From contig JAKSZP010000001.1 in the NCBI GenBank assembly GCA_022478985.1, positions 744,001-808,000 on the forward strand: a stretch of DNA of 64,000 bases. Direction: 5' to 3'. The translations under genes were made by a program, and so were the position numbers. Position 1 is the stretch's first letter, and every line of letters starts with the position of its first letter. Positions 44,106 through 56,799 of the stretch are shown one piece after another. Origin of the DNA: Massospora cicadina. Taxonomy: Eukaryota; Entomophthoromycota; Entomophthoromycetes; Entomophthorales; Entomophthoraceae. The notes under the pieces are model-generated. The model was not told the origin of the DNA. It saw only the letters and a list, made by a program, of their open reading frames with translations, and did no database searches.

Positions 44106-45519
44106 ATGTCAGGGAGCAGTTGGGCAAGCAAGGTAAGAGGAGCAGGTGGAAGGCCCGCGTCCTCCAACATTCAAAAACGCCCCAGAGAATCCGGCGGAAT
44201 AACAAAAATCTTAAAAAACTGGCAGTCACAATTTCCCCAGAGATACTCGCGTGGCAAGCACGATGCAACCAGTCCATCAACATGCCACACTCCCAGCCAC
44301 TTTTGTTGGTGGAATTTGGAGTCTGTGTGTATCTGGACATCCAAAAAACGGCCTTATGGGAAAAATTTTGTGAAGATGTACACAAAGTTTTCCTGACCGC
44401 GGTGTACGTTACACCTCACTCCATGTCACGTGGTTTGCTGGACCTAGGTTTTGAAAGCAAAAAAGCAGCAGATGAGGCTGCAGCGGTGTGCATAGTGATT
44501 GACCTCCCCAAAGGGCAACGGGTCATTGAAACCAAATGCACCAGATGGACAAAATCAAATCAAATTCTCCTCACGTTTGACTTTTTGCCCACTACAGTCA
44601 AGCGTGCCATTCTGGAGCAGCACCTGAAAGATGGTCTCACCATATACAGCAAAATACAATCCTTTGAAATGCAATGCTTTACGCTGATGCCACACCTGTG
44701 CACCAGCAAAACCGTTGCAGTTCTGACCCCAACCAAGGACATCGCAAAGGACCTAACCCAAATCCTGCACTCCACTTATATTAATATCAAAGGGCATACC
44801 ACCCACCCATTCTGGGTGACCATGGACAGCGTGCCCCCTATCTGCACCCACTGTGATGCGTTCAGCCATAAGGCGCACGCATGCCCCATCAAGGAGGGCG
44901 TCACATTCCAAGAGCACCCCTCAGCGGCCATGGCCAGCGGAGAGGCGCACTACAAACCAAAAGCAAGCACCAAGGAGGTTTTCCCGTGGGGAGCACAAGG
45001 CTGCTATCTATTGGTAAAGCCTATCTCCCCGCAGGAGCAGAAGAAGGCCAAGCAGGCCCATAGGGCCCTGGCCAAGGAAGTGGCCAAGGCCACCACTGCT
45101 ATCCCACACTCACAACGCCAGGAGGACATGGAGACCATCGTGGCAGAAGCAACTCGGGAATCTATCATCCAATCAGATTGGGAAGCCCATGCTGAGTGGG
45201 CCACACAATCTGAGGATCCGATGGGAAATTTGATAACACCCAATCGTTGTACCCAAGCTCTGGTCAAAACTGACTTGGGACCTATCCCAACTGAAAATTT
45301 TTTTTTGACCTGCTTGATGGTGCACCAAACTCACCCGCACCGCAAAAAATTCATCTGACGTCAGGAAAACAAAAAGTGAAGGCCAAAGCCAATGTGACTC
45401 TTTCCACAAAAATCAACAAAAACTCTGATAGCGTTGCTGCTAACACCCGTGCTGCTGTGAAAGCCTGTGGGGACCAAGAAGAGGCTGGCGGGCCTGGGGG
45501 CCCACCCCCTCACACCTAA
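44106..45519 (+). pseudogene. L6 ORF1: CCHC RNA-binding protein, largest open frame
   Basis: The true start is ATG 44106 (MSGSSWASKVRGAG). A one-base loss near 44205 moves the rest into the frame of the 443-residue frame 44027-45358. That frame holds AVTISPEILAWQARCNQSI, HSMSRGLLDLGF, TFDFLPTTVKRAILEQHL, the intact knuckle CTHCDAFSHKAHACP, the KKAKQAHRALAKEVAK helix and the SDWEAHAEWA unit. A slip in the long T run near 45295-45305 then leads to TGA 45356-45358. The conserved end of ORF1 (hairpin, PPHT, TAA 45517-45519) lies in the original frame. This is the most complete ORF1 body available for modelling the family. Confidence 0.8.
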
Positions 45520-45525
45520 GGTGTG

Positions 45526-48500
45526 ATGGGGGAAACCTTCACTCTAGGGACATTGAATATTGCTGGAAACAAGGCCTCCCCATCCCAGGCTAAGAAACTG
45601 AGTTTTTTACAACACAATCTACCCATGGACATCCTGGCCATCCAGGAGTCCCACTGTCCATGAGGTTCTGAGGAAGCTTGGAAAACAATGCTCCTCCCAT
45701 CCCTATCCTTTTGGTCAAAGCACTGTGGGGTGCTAATTCAGAAAAATAATTTTTTCAAATTCACATCCTCAGAAACATTTCATAAATGGCTGAGTGCTCA
45801 TCGTCACCTTCTTGTGGGCTGATGTAGCACATGCAATTGTCAACATCTATGCCCCAAACGGTGCACACAAGTGTCAGGAATTTTTCTCATCGGTCAAATC
45901 CCTCCTGATACCCCCTGATTCTTTCCTAGTCGGCGACATGAACTGTTGGCTAACCTCACCAATGGACCAGTGGCCCCCCTCACCCCACGCCCCACAGGGG
46001 CACGTAGAACTACACGTTCTAAAGGCCACCCTAGGGTTAATGGATGCACTGCTGCGACATGCCCCACTGCTCAAAAACATGACGCGTCCCCACATCCACA
46101 ATGGCCAATTAAGGTCCATGACCCGCATCGACCTTATTCTAATGCCAGCGAAAAACCAACCCCACATCTCCCACTTCAAAACAACAAAAATGGAATTCTC
46201 TGACCACCGACTGGTCTCAATAACCTACCACCTACCGGTCACAGTTGCTAAGGCCTCACATTGGTGCAAAATATGCCCCCCGAGCTCACGTTGCCAGGAT
46301 TTTCACATGGGTGGAAGAGGCAAATTTGGCAAAATTGTTTGTTGCACCATTTTGCGTGGACCCCATTTCCACATGGGCAACTTTCAAAGATGACACCATT
46401 CACCACTATCGCCATCTCTCCTCCAGACGCTCATGAGTTACATGCAGTTATCTCGCACGCTCTGGCAGAATTGGCCCACTTGGAGTCCAACATTCCAGCT
46501 ACAGGATACAGCCCTGCATGGGGCTGGAAGTGGGCGGAGGCAGCCGCCCACCTCAACGCACCAGAAAGGCAACACAAACATTGGGTTTGTGTCCAATACA
46601 GGGCCACACGCATCACTAAAGGTGACAAGTGCACCGCATATTTCTTTAAAAAAAATTTTGCACCACGCCAGAGCATGGCCTGCACACAGGTGCAAAGATC
46701 GGATAATTCCATTGTGGACACACTGGCCGAAGTGGCAATTGAAATGCAAAAATATTACTCCAAGTTATACTGAACTGAACCAATTCAGCCAGTTGAAGTG
46801 GCGGAATTTCTTGACTGAGCTCATATCCGCACCGTTTTCCAATACCCAGAAATAATGAATTTAGTTACTCCAAACAAATTATGGACAGCCATTCGCGGTG
46901 CGCCAAACTGAAAATTCCCAGGCCCAGATGGCATTCCATATGAGTTCTACAAAAAATATCAAATATATATCCCCACTTCTGCTTACCTCACTTAACCAAA
47001 GCCTGTTGGAAACGCGCCTCCTACCAGGAGGACATGAGGCCTTTACTGTCACACTCTTCAAGAAAGGGGATAAGCTAGACTTAGCCAACTGGCGTCCCAT
47101 TTCTCTAACAAACACAGACACCAAAATTTTAACAAAAATCATGGCTAACTGTTTAGGGACTGTAGCATCTGCCACCATCTCATAGAACAGCTCGGTTTCA
47201 TAAGCAGAAGGTTGATTTGGGATAACGTGCACTCCGTGGCTAATGCATGTCAGTCCACAGCCTCAGGAGCACTGGTATTCTTGGACCAACAAAAGGCCTA
47301 TGATATAGTAAACTGGGAATACCTAAGGGCCTGCCTCCATCAATTCCGCCTACCCCCCTGTTTCATCAACTGGGTGATGCTGCTCATGGAATCTGCAACA
47401 ATGGCAGTGCGTGGCCCAGGCTTCCTAATGGAAGTAGTCTGCCCTCAAAGGGGCTTGCGACAAGGGGACCCCCTCAGCCCACTCTTATACAACTTCAGCC
47501 TTGACTCACTACTGCGAAATGTGAATGCCCAACTCACTGGGGTCCATGTGCCAGGCCAAACCCCAGTCAAGATGATGGCATTTGCAGATGACTGCGTGGT
47601 GGGGGTGTCTAATAATAAAGATGCACGCGCGCTTGAAGCCCTCATCCAGGAATATTCCCGGGTAAGCAATGCGACACTGAACGCCTCCAAAACCGAAATC
47701 ATTTCTTGGTCAGTTTCAGAACTGCTGGGCCCCAGCAATTAGTTCCCAACCCAGACCATCTGCTAGCCCACGCCCACGCCTTACTAACTCAACACACACC
47801 ACCCCACTGGTGCTCCCCTTTGTGCCACGTCCTACCATAGGACCGGTGCACCATCTGGGCGTGTGGATGGAGGCAGGCAGATACGCGTCAGCAGTAATGG
47901 AGTGCCATATTCTGGACAACGTGACGAAGTGAATCGCCTCTCTCAGAGCCCACCCTACTACCCTCACTAGCAGGGTTGTACTAACTAACTCTACGCTCCT
48001 ATCCAAAGTCTGGTATGGAGCCCACGCCATCCCCTTCTCCCCAAGCTTCTTCAAATCCCTGTATGCCTTACTGCAAGGATGGCTTTGGTCAGGCCGCCCT
48101 CCACCAGTATGGCTAGAGGTCATGTTTGGCCCTCATCATCAAGGTGGCATGGGCCTGCTTGACTTCAAAGCCCATGCTGCCAAGATTCTGGGCACCTGGA
48201 TCGTAGCCGTCGCCGCTCCTACACTCCCATCCCAACACTGGTCCCACATGGCCCGCTCCAACTTCTCCTGAGCCTTGGGCCTCAACAATCCATCAAACCC
48301 CCACTCCCTGATGAAATACCTCGCATCACACACATCAGCCACAGGTCCTCACGGGACTAAAACCCACTACAAACGAATCCTACTCTCCATGCGGAGTGCT
48401 GAGTGGAGAATTCGTATTAGTGGACATACAACCCAAAGAGGTCGCCCCTCTCCTCAGTTCACACAAGAGGTACAGGGGCTACCCATCCATGATGGCGTGA

Positions 48501-49144
48501 TCCCCATTCGGCCCCATGTCCAATCCAGGGTGGACTACCTGGACATGATGGATATCCCTTATTCCACTGAGACCCAAAAAACTATCTGGAAATACGCACA
48601 CCATCCTCTGTTGCAGCCTCAAGTCCGCTCCCATGTGTGGCGCTGCCTGAGGCGGGTGTAACGTACAGCTGAGCGCTTTAACGCTTTACACTCATCCTGT
48701 GTCATGTGGCCAGTATGGAACGCTGTTCCACCGCCTGGAAAAGTGCCCTTCCTCTAAAGTGATATGGCGCGAATTTCAACGTCTGCTGGGCCAGGATCAA
48801 ACGCATCACTTCAGTCTGTCAAGAGATATGTTTGCTCTATCAATGGCCTCCTCCCTTCCACCCTCCCTCCGTGCTCTGGTGGTTGCAATCGCCATGTGGA
48901 CCATCCAGACGATCGTCTTAGATGCCATCGCAGGCTCCACCCCCACCCTCCCAGAAACTGTCCACAGATTCCGGTCTCATTTGGTGGACCACTTTCAAGC
49001 ATGGATGTTTGGATACCTCCCACCACGTTGCCGACAGCTGGTCTCCTCCTGGTTCCCAGTCTGGTTCATCAAATCAGACCCCTTCCTCCACACGTGCTCA
49101 ATAGTGGCTACGGCCCCTTCACCGTCCCCTCCCCCTCCCCATAA
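45526..49144 (+). pseudogene. L6 ORF2: endonuclease, reverse transcriptase, C2HC finger
   Basis: The ATG at 45526 (MGETFTLGTLNI) lies 6 bases after the ORF1 TAA. AIQESHCP is followed by TGA 45661-45663, shared with L2, L3 and L4. The endonuclease then reads VNIYAPNGAHK, VGDMNCW, MTRIDLI and FSDHRLVSITY (45794-46393), complete from there on. The RT has NWRPISLTNTD, FLDQQKAYDIVNW, GLRQGDPLSPLLYNFSLDS and MMAFADDCVVG (47581-47592). TGA follows YYSKLY (46771-46773). A small deletion near 47185 removes FGFIP, and a base loss near 47705 shifts the frame. The finger near 48700 has lost a base (SCVMWPVW against SCVVCGQY). The end is TAA 49142-49144. Confidence 0.85.
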
Positions 49145-49304
49145 GTGGCGTTCCCGCTGGCAACAAGAGATAGCATCGCTTCTCTGGGGTGCCTCCCCTG
49201 GTACTAAGTTTTTCTTTCCTGAGTCATATTCGGAAGTGTCCATCCCATGGTCAGCCTTCCCCGCAATAAATTTAAAAATTTAAAAATTTAAAGTTCTCCT
49301 TTAC

Positions 49305-49492
49305 TACTACCTATTGTTCATAACCTTATTTTAAAAATCCTCAAAAGCAAAAGTCCCAAGTCCCATTGTGATATTTCTAAATAAGTTACTTCACAGGTTC
49401 TAAATTTGACGTAAGGATAGAGAATGTTGCTTATTGAAGGCAAAAAGGGTTTTAATTCAATCTTCCTTCTAAGTGGCTCTGTCTCAACAGGT
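49305..49492. other. Short AT-rich spacer between L6 and L7
   Basis: 188 bp of non-repetitive AT-rich DNA separating two independent LINE insertions. No feature seen. Confidence 0.5.
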
Positions 49493-49639
49493 ATACTCTT
49501 ACTTCATTTATACATTTAATTCAGTGAAGATTTGTCATGATAATGACACTTCAAATAAGTAGACTAAGAAAGCACAAATATAAGTTAGAGGCACCCCAGA
49601 GAAGCTAACGCTATCTCCTATTGTCAGTGGGGACGCCAA

Positions 49640-52600
49640 AAATAGGAAGGAGGGAATCATGAGTAGAGGCTTGCGCTGCTATTTGGTATGTGTAAAGGAA
49701 AGGGTCTAAAGTGAGAACCAAATCAGAAACCAGGATGAGACCATCTGACTTTGAAGGGATAGTAGGCACTAAAACAACCATTCTAGAAAGTGGTCCATGA
49801 GGTGCGACTGGAATCAGTGTACAGCTTCCTGGAGGGTGGGAGTAGATCTTAAAATGACATCAAAGACAATTGTGTGGATAGGCCACACTGCAATTGCTAC
49901 CATTAAGGCTCAGAGGGAAGATTTGTATAGGAGATTTCAAGGACAAGGTGAAGATGTCATTAGATAGGCTGAAGGTCTGTACTTGCTCTTGGCAAAAGAG
50001 ACGTTGAACCTCACGCCAGATCATTTTTGACGGAGAGCACTCTTCCAGACGGTGGACCAAAGTCTCATATTATTCACACACAACACATAAGGAGTGTGAT
50101 GCATTGGAGCACTCAGCAATACATTATACTCATTTCAAGTGGCGCCACACATGGGAATGAACCTGCGGCTGCAAAAAGGGTGATGTGCGTACTTCCAGAT
50201 GGCTTTCTAAGTTTCTATGGAGTAGTGGATGTCTAACATGTCCTGATAATTCACCCTAGCCATGATAGGGGACCTTCTTGGTATCAAACTGTTCATAATG
50301 GTTAGGCTTGTAATTTCTGTGTGAAGCGGGGAGTAGGGAGACTGCTCTGGGCGGTGTGCCCACTGATGCAAATTCTCCACTTAACGCTCTACATGGAGAG
50401 GAAAATTCGTTTGAAGTAGGGCGACGTCTCATGCAGGCCTGCAGCAGAGGGATGTGAGGCAAGATATTTTAACAGAGAATGAGGATGGATAGGATTGCTG
50501 AGGCCCAGGGTACGGGAGAAGTTGGAGCGGGCTTCACGTGACCAGTGCTGGGCTGAGATTGTTGAGTTGGTGACTGCAGCGATCCAGGTGCCAAGTATTT
50601 TGGCAGCGCGGGCCTCAAAGTTGAGGTGACCCATACCACCACTATGATGAGGGCCAAACAAAACATTCAGACGCAATGGCGGTGATCAGCCTAGCTAAAG
50701 TTACCCTTGCAGGAGGGCATATAATGAGGTGAAGAAAGATGGTTAAAAGGCGATAACATGGGCAACAATCCAAACTTTAATTAGATGCATGGTGTTGGCT
50801 AGCACAACTTACTGAGAGTGTAGTTTGGTTGGCTCTGAAAGAAGCGATTCGTTTTTTGACATCACCTAGGATATGATGCTTCATCACTAACGAGGTGCAC
50901 CATCCTACCTCCAGCCACACTTTCAAATTGCGTACCAGACCAGCTCTGGGTCTTGGCATGATTGGGTTTACAAGCGGGCTGGTGTGGGGAGGCTGAGGCA
51001 AGTTAGCCCGTGAGCTAGTTGCAGAAGCAGGTAGGAAAGGGGTGCTGGTGACCATTGGGCTTGGAACCAACCAAGGAGAATAATTAAGGTTTTGGAGGCA
51101 TTGAGTGCAGTGTTACTTACCCGATAATAAACCTGGATAGTAGCCTCAAGAGTGTGTGAATCTTGGTTATTAACACTCCACCCACATAATCATCAGAAAA
51201 AGCCAGCGTCTTATCCAGTTTGGCCTTGCCCATGGACACCAGTAAGGCAGGCATTCACGTTGTGTAAAAGTGAGTTAAAGCTAAAGTTATGCAATAATTG
51301 GCTCAAAGGGTCCCCTTGGCGGAGGCCCCTTTGAGGTCAAACTAAATTTTTGAGGAAGCCAGGGCCACGCACAGCCATTTTGGCGGATTCCGTGAGCAAC
51401 ATTACCCAATTAATGAACCAAAAGGGGAGGTGAAACTTGTGGAGGTAGGATCTGAGGTAATCCAAGTTGACCTCATCATAAGCCTTCTGCTGGTCTAAAA
51501 AACAAGTGCCCCAGTAGCCGTGGATTGGTAGACGTTAGCTACTGTGTGTATGTTGTCCCATATAGACTTCTTTAGAATGAAACCAAATTGCTCAGAGAAA
51601 AGGAGATCAGAGGAAACTTTCCCTAGGAGGTTGTAAATATATTTGTATATAACTTATTATCTGTGTTAGAGTAAAATGGGGCGCCAGTTGGCCAAGTCTA
51701 GCTTATCCCCTTTCTTATACAGCATTATTGTGAATGCCTCCTGGCCTCAGGAGGGAGGCGCGTTTCTAAAAACTACTTATCATTGAGGAAAGCAGATAAG
51801 AGGAGAAATAATTAAAACATCTCTTATGGGACTCATAAGTAATCTCATCTAGACCTGGGCATTTTCCTGTGAGATTCAACTTGAATGGCATACCAGAGTT
51901 CATCCCAAGAAATTAAATTAATAGACTCCGGATAACAGTAAATGGTGTAGATATGTGCAATATCAAAAGATTCATCAACTTTGGCTGGTTTAACTGGATT
52001 GGAGTGATACTATTTAGAGTAATAAGCTTAAACTTTGACTGCACTTTGGCCAGTGTCTCTGCGACAGAGTGGTCTGGCTGCCTCACCTTTGTGCACGCCA
52101 AGCTCTGTCATGGAGTGAAGAACTTTTGGAAAAATAAGTAGAGCACGTGTCACCTGCCATTATATTTTCTTTCTTTGCACTGCACACAAACATGATATTT
52201 GTGTTTCCTTACTGGTGAGTTGAGGCGAGCGAACACCTCTGCCCAATTGTGACCACAAGCTGAGATGTAACCTGCAGTAGGGACATTAGACTCTTTAGGT
52301 TCAATCTTGCAAGCATGTGTAAAATGACCGCCGAGGCAGCCCAATAGTGACGCAATGAGAGATGGATTGCCTGTTGGATGGTGTTTGCTTTAAAGGTTGA
52401 CCAGGTAAAAAGTGGGTCTGCACAGAATGGTGTGGTGAACTCCAGTGTTAAGGTTTTGGTGTCCACCCATGAGGAAAATGTGGGCAACGTAATATTGGCT
52501 GGGCGAAGCTTGCACCACTTTGGCGCCTGAGCTGCTGGGTGTGACAAAGAGAAGGAAATTGACACCAACCTGTGGTTAGAGAAATCGATTTTTGTTATCA

Positions 52601-54104
52601 TAAAGTTTGCAATCTGAGACAAGTTCAACAGGCAAAAACAAGGTCAATGCAGGACATGGACCTCAGATGACCTTTGTGCACATGGGGATATGGCATATTG
52701 GGGAGCAGCAGTGCATGTTTGAGTAGGGTATCAAACAGCCCCAAAGTGGCTTTTAGAACACAAAGTTCTATGTGCCCCTGTGGGGGGTGCAGGCACCAAA
52801 GGCCAGTGGTTGGTGGCCAGTTGGCCTAGCAGTTCGTGTCGCCTACCACAAATGGGGCAGGGGAAAGCAGGATGTAAGTAACAGCTGAGAAGAATTCCTG
52901 GCATTCCCATGCACAGGTTGGGGCATAATATTAATGATAGTGTTCACTTCATCTTCCCACAAAAAGGACACTACAAGCACATGGACATTTAGTACACATT
53001 TCTAGAGATAAATTTAAAATTACAGGTCGCCCATATAAGCACCTCACAGTGCAGCGACTAAAAATAGAGGAAGAGGAGCTTCATGATTGAAGATATTTTT
53101 AGCACCGTGTTGAGAGTGTTTTTCCTGGATGGTGTAAGGAGAGTGTCAATAACTCTCCCATTCCCAGCGTGGTAGTGCATGGTGCATAGGGCCAACGTCA
53201 GTGAACTAGTCACTATTACTGAAGTTATTAGAGCCCAGCAGAGAATGCTTGAGCTAGATGAACATATGTCAAGGATGGTTATCATGAAAGGAAATAACCA
53301 AAATTTAACCACGTGGTGCTCAGAGTGATTTGGTTTAGGTGGCCCATATTGAAGGTCACTGAGGTAACTCAACGGTGTAAAGCGTATAGATTTATTGTAG
53401 TTAAAATTAAATAGAAAACGTTGTTTGAGACCTCCTCAAAGAGATCCACGCACAGGATTGTCTAAAATAACATATGAAAAAAGGTGCACATAGTGAAGGG
53501 TTAATATTAATAGGGAAGTCAATCAACAAGAGAGATTGATCTCAAAAAAAGGGATTTAAGGTAATTTGTGAAACAATCAATCAAAGGAAGTGGGTCTAAG
53601 CTGAGATGCACCAAAAGGCGCACGCTTCCATTTGGCAATATGATGAACTTGGTAATCAACCAAACTTGGGTAATTAATTGTAAAAGTGGCTTACCTGAGC
53701 TGAAAATTAAGAAAACTGAACATGAAGGAGACCCTACCATCTAAAAACCAAAGCGACCCATTTTTGTTCATTGCAAAGCTAGTTTGTTTTAACGCTCCAG
53801 CTGTTATACAGTGCTAAACTTTTCTGCATCCTTAAGACCAACCTGGAGATACTTCGCCTTAACCAGCATAAATCAATGGTATGCTTGAGTTCAAAGAGCC
53901 CTTCCAACTTCACCTTCTTGGACTCCTGACATTCTTCTTTGTCCTTAACGTTGGTCCTATTTATGATATCATTTTCCAACCAAAACAGATGGCCAGGATG
54001 TCCAAAAGTAAATTTTTTTAAAAAAAACTCAGTTTCCTAGCCTGAGACGGCGAGGCCTTGAGTCCAGAAATGTTCAATATCCCTATAGTGAAGGCTCCCA
54101 CCAT
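49640..54104 (-). pseudogene. L7 ORF2, decayed, interrupted by repeat D-1
   Basis: ORF2 starts near 54104 and is broken by D-1 just after the first endonuclease block (IQE region). It resumes at about 53080. Legible pieces are FSNHRLVSISF (52209-52628), KMAVRGPGFLKN and GLRQGDPLS (51310-51380), FGPHHSGGMGHLNFEARAA (50469-50676) and VHRLEECSPSKMIWREVQRLF (49860-50060). The FADD centre and finger cannot be read cleanly. Together with L1 it shows the state of the family before the younger copies spread. Confidence 0.7.
53085..53985 (-). repeat. Repeat D, copy 1, inside LINE L7
   Basis: About 0.9 kb with no LINE similarity, splitting L7 ORF2. It aligns colinearly with 56800-57760. Matching peptides on the - strand are KKVKLEGLFELKHTIDL (against QKVKLQALPDLKHTLDQ), NGSVRLLVHLSLDPLPL, and a hydrophobic stretch ending AGNGRVIDTLLT (against AGNKRVTDTLLT). 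No target duplication could be fixed. It is either an unrecognised mobile element or a duplicated gene piece. Confidence 0.55.
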
Positions 54105-54110
54105 CGCACC

Positions 54111-55500
54111 TTAGGTGCAATGGGAAGGGCCCCCTTGCCCTTTCTCTGAGTCATTTACAACATGTGATATGGCACCATTTGTGCGGGAAGCAATAGAATC
54201 AGCTCAGTTATTGGGGCCCTTTAGGGCCTGATCAAGGGTTTTGAAATGTTTCATGGTTTAGGAAGAATTTGCCTTCTGTCAAATTTTGGGTTACTGTGTT
54301 CCTGCTATGCACCATCGATGGTCAATAAAAAGTTGGGAGGGAAATGGGTGGAAGAATCAGTTTTAATTGAGGCTTAGTAACATTGCTCAAGTAAATCTGA
54401 CTCACCCATTAAATCCTCAGGTTCGTTGGCCCAATCTGATTCGTGGACATATTCACAAGCCGCTTCAGCAACAAATGACTCAATGTCATCCTGGGTCTGG
54501 GCAGGCAGGATTTCAGATGCGGCAGTGGATGCTGCCTTAGCTGATGTTCTAAAGGCCTACTTAGCCTTCTTGTATTCCTGCAGGGACACATGTTTGACCT
54601 TAATCTAACGTCACTACATGCCCCACAGGAAGCTGGCGCCAGTGTCTATAGCCAGTTCATAATGTGCATCTGCGTTGCTCATTGCTTCAGGTAGGACTCA
54701 GTTTTGTGCGATTCCCTACTTGGTGGGGCATGTGTGTGCCTTGTGGTCAAAAGTGTGACTAAAGGTGCAAATAGGTGCGCGATATCCACTGTGACATGTA
54801 ATGGGAGGGATTCCTGCCCATCAATATCACAACTGTGGTGTGGGGAATTTGTTTCAAGTCTTCTACAACAGCTGCGGAAGGGGTGATCATAACAATTGCT
54901 TTGCACGTGCACAGGTCCATCATGAGCATAAACCGTTGCATCTCAAAGGAGTAAATTTTCCCATATGCCTTAGCCCAACCATTAGGTGGTGCTCCAGCAC
55001 TGTGCACTTAATAGTGTTGTGGATGAAGTCAAACAATACAAAAATCTGGTTTGATGTGGTCCAATGTGTGCACTTTGTCTTGACCACCCGTTGACCAAAA
55101 GGAAGATCTACCACCACATGCACCTGTGCAGTTTCGTTCACTGCTTTTTATTTTCAAACCCAATATCTAACAGACTTCAGGTCATTTAGTGCAGTGCTAC
55201 ATATACTGCAGTAAGGAAATTGTTGTGCACATCTCCATAGAACTTTTCTCAAAGCGCTGTTTGATTAGTATTCAGGAATACTCAAACCCTGTGCCCGCTG
55301 ACAATAGGGGCTGGGAATGCAGAGTATCAATGAACTTATTACATTTCACTTTCCAGTCCTAAAATCTCTAGGAAAAACTAATTTCCAGTTTTTTGTTTTT
55401 ATCTAGGCTGCCAGTGTCACTGAGACGTTTGTAAATTTTTTATGGTGCTGAGATCGATCCTGTGCCCTTAACTTTGCTAGCTCAACTGCTACCTGACTTT
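54111..55500 (-). pseudogene. L7 ORF1, decayed
   Basis: The start codon position (about 55495) reads TTT-like sequence instead of ATG. Pieces: VVDLPFGQRVVKTKCTHWT and FVLFDFIHNTIKCTVLEHHL (54920-55141), then MLMMDLCTCKAIVMITPSA (54759-55007) with HLFAPLVTLL, where the first knuckle Cys pair has been lost. Next comes an acidic/helical end with SFVAEAACEYVHE-like sequence near 54450. The stop aligned with other copies is at 54111-54113. Divergence is close to that of L1. Confidence 0.65.
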
Positions 55501-55614
55501 GGATGCACACTAATCTTCTCAAAGTGATCATGAATTTTATCTAGTGTTATATCAAATGTGTTATAATCAATGATTGCAACGAGAGAGAAAAGTTTCAATA
55601 CTCTTACTTCATTT

Positions 55615-56799
55615 TTAAGAGAATAGACAAGGATAATTGATCCTTTTGACATCTTATAATAAAGATTAGTGTATACAAAATATATTATAGTTAACCGTCT
55701 ATATTCTATCTTTATTTATAATTATCAAGGAAGCTTATCTAGGGAAGTCGTCGCACAACCATTTGGTAGACGCTATATCATTTAGGGCAATTATTACTAA
55801 TGATCATACCCTTAAAGAATTATATTAACGATGAATTGACTCTTCAATCATCCATACATCTAATCAACAGGCCATTAATAAAGAAATTATAATTCTTACT
55901 TAGTTGATTTTCAAAAATGCGTTAATGATCTTAGACCAAACTCAGTAGATTACCCGCTACAAGCTAACTACCATATTAGGTAATATAAATATTATCATTT
56001 TATATAGGCCATTCCTCTCAAGCTTAATCTACTAGCTACTATCAAGAAGAGCTTTGTTAAGGTTTAAGTAACTTCAAACACTCTTATTAAACAGAAATTT
56101 GACCTAATTGATTCTCATATGGAATCTAGTTTTTAATACATACACTAACAACCAGATTCTTTTATATTGTTGAAGATCATCCACAATGACCAGTAATTTA
56201 ATTACTATTGGAGATGAATCACATTATTAATACTTTATTAAACTGTTAAAAGGAATAGCTTTAAACAACAGCTATCAAATATTATAAAACCCCAATATCC
56301 TTTAAGGTTACTCTTCAATAAGCCAACTAAGATAGGACAAGACAGAATGGAAAGATAGATGGATTATATGGACATGCTATAATCTAACGCATATTTCTTC
56401 TTGACCTGATTATAAAATAAAAAACATCTTTAAAGATCCATATTTTATATTTTTCTTCATCCATTGGCAACCTCAATTGCTGCTTCATTTTATAACTTTT
56501 TCCAATTTTAGAATATTGCCATTACTTTGGTGGAACAACAATATTTCCTAGAGTTTAAAAGGATGGGAAATTATCCCAATAAGGATGTCACTAAAGGAAA
56601 CAAAGATATAGATCATCTAGCTCATCTTTAGAACAGCAAATATATAACTAACATCCAGAAATTATTTATCTTAAACAAAAAAACTTCTCTCTCTTTTTTT
56701 CCAGATCAAATTTTTAAAGTAGATTTTTGCACCTTTATGTACATTACCATCGATGCTTATGATTGAATAAGCGTCTATTGCCAACTTGGCTATAATTTT
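55615..56799. other. AT-rich unique sequence
   Basis: Very AT-rich, no long frame. Around 56500-56640 a stretch after a TTTTTCCAATTTTAG-like acceptor stays open for about 40 codons (beginning NIAITLVEQQYFLEF), and another pyrimidine run ending CCAG is at 56684-56704. These could be decayed gene or transposon pieces; I cannot identify them. Confidence 0.3.

Larger units (their letters stand above)
44010..49287 (+). mobile_element. LINE-B copy L6 (full length)
   Basis: The 17 bp duplication TTAAAGTTCTCCTTTAC is at 43993-44009 and 49288-49304, the clearest in the window. The 5' hairpin is at 44026-44045, and the 3' end is GCAATAAA with a TTTAAAAA tandem tail. Length is 5.28 kb. Confidence 0.92.
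49510..55597 (-). mobile_element. LINE-B copy L7 (old, full length, carries repeat D-1)
   Basis: The 17 bp duplication ATACTCTTACTTCATTT is at 49493-49509 and 55598-55614, unchanged although the element itself is very decayed. The 5' end (right) has GCAACGAGAGAGAAAAGTTT, matching other copies. The 3' end has lost the tandem tail. It is about 0.8 kb longer than L2, which D-1 (about 53085-53985) accounts for. Confidence 0.8.
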
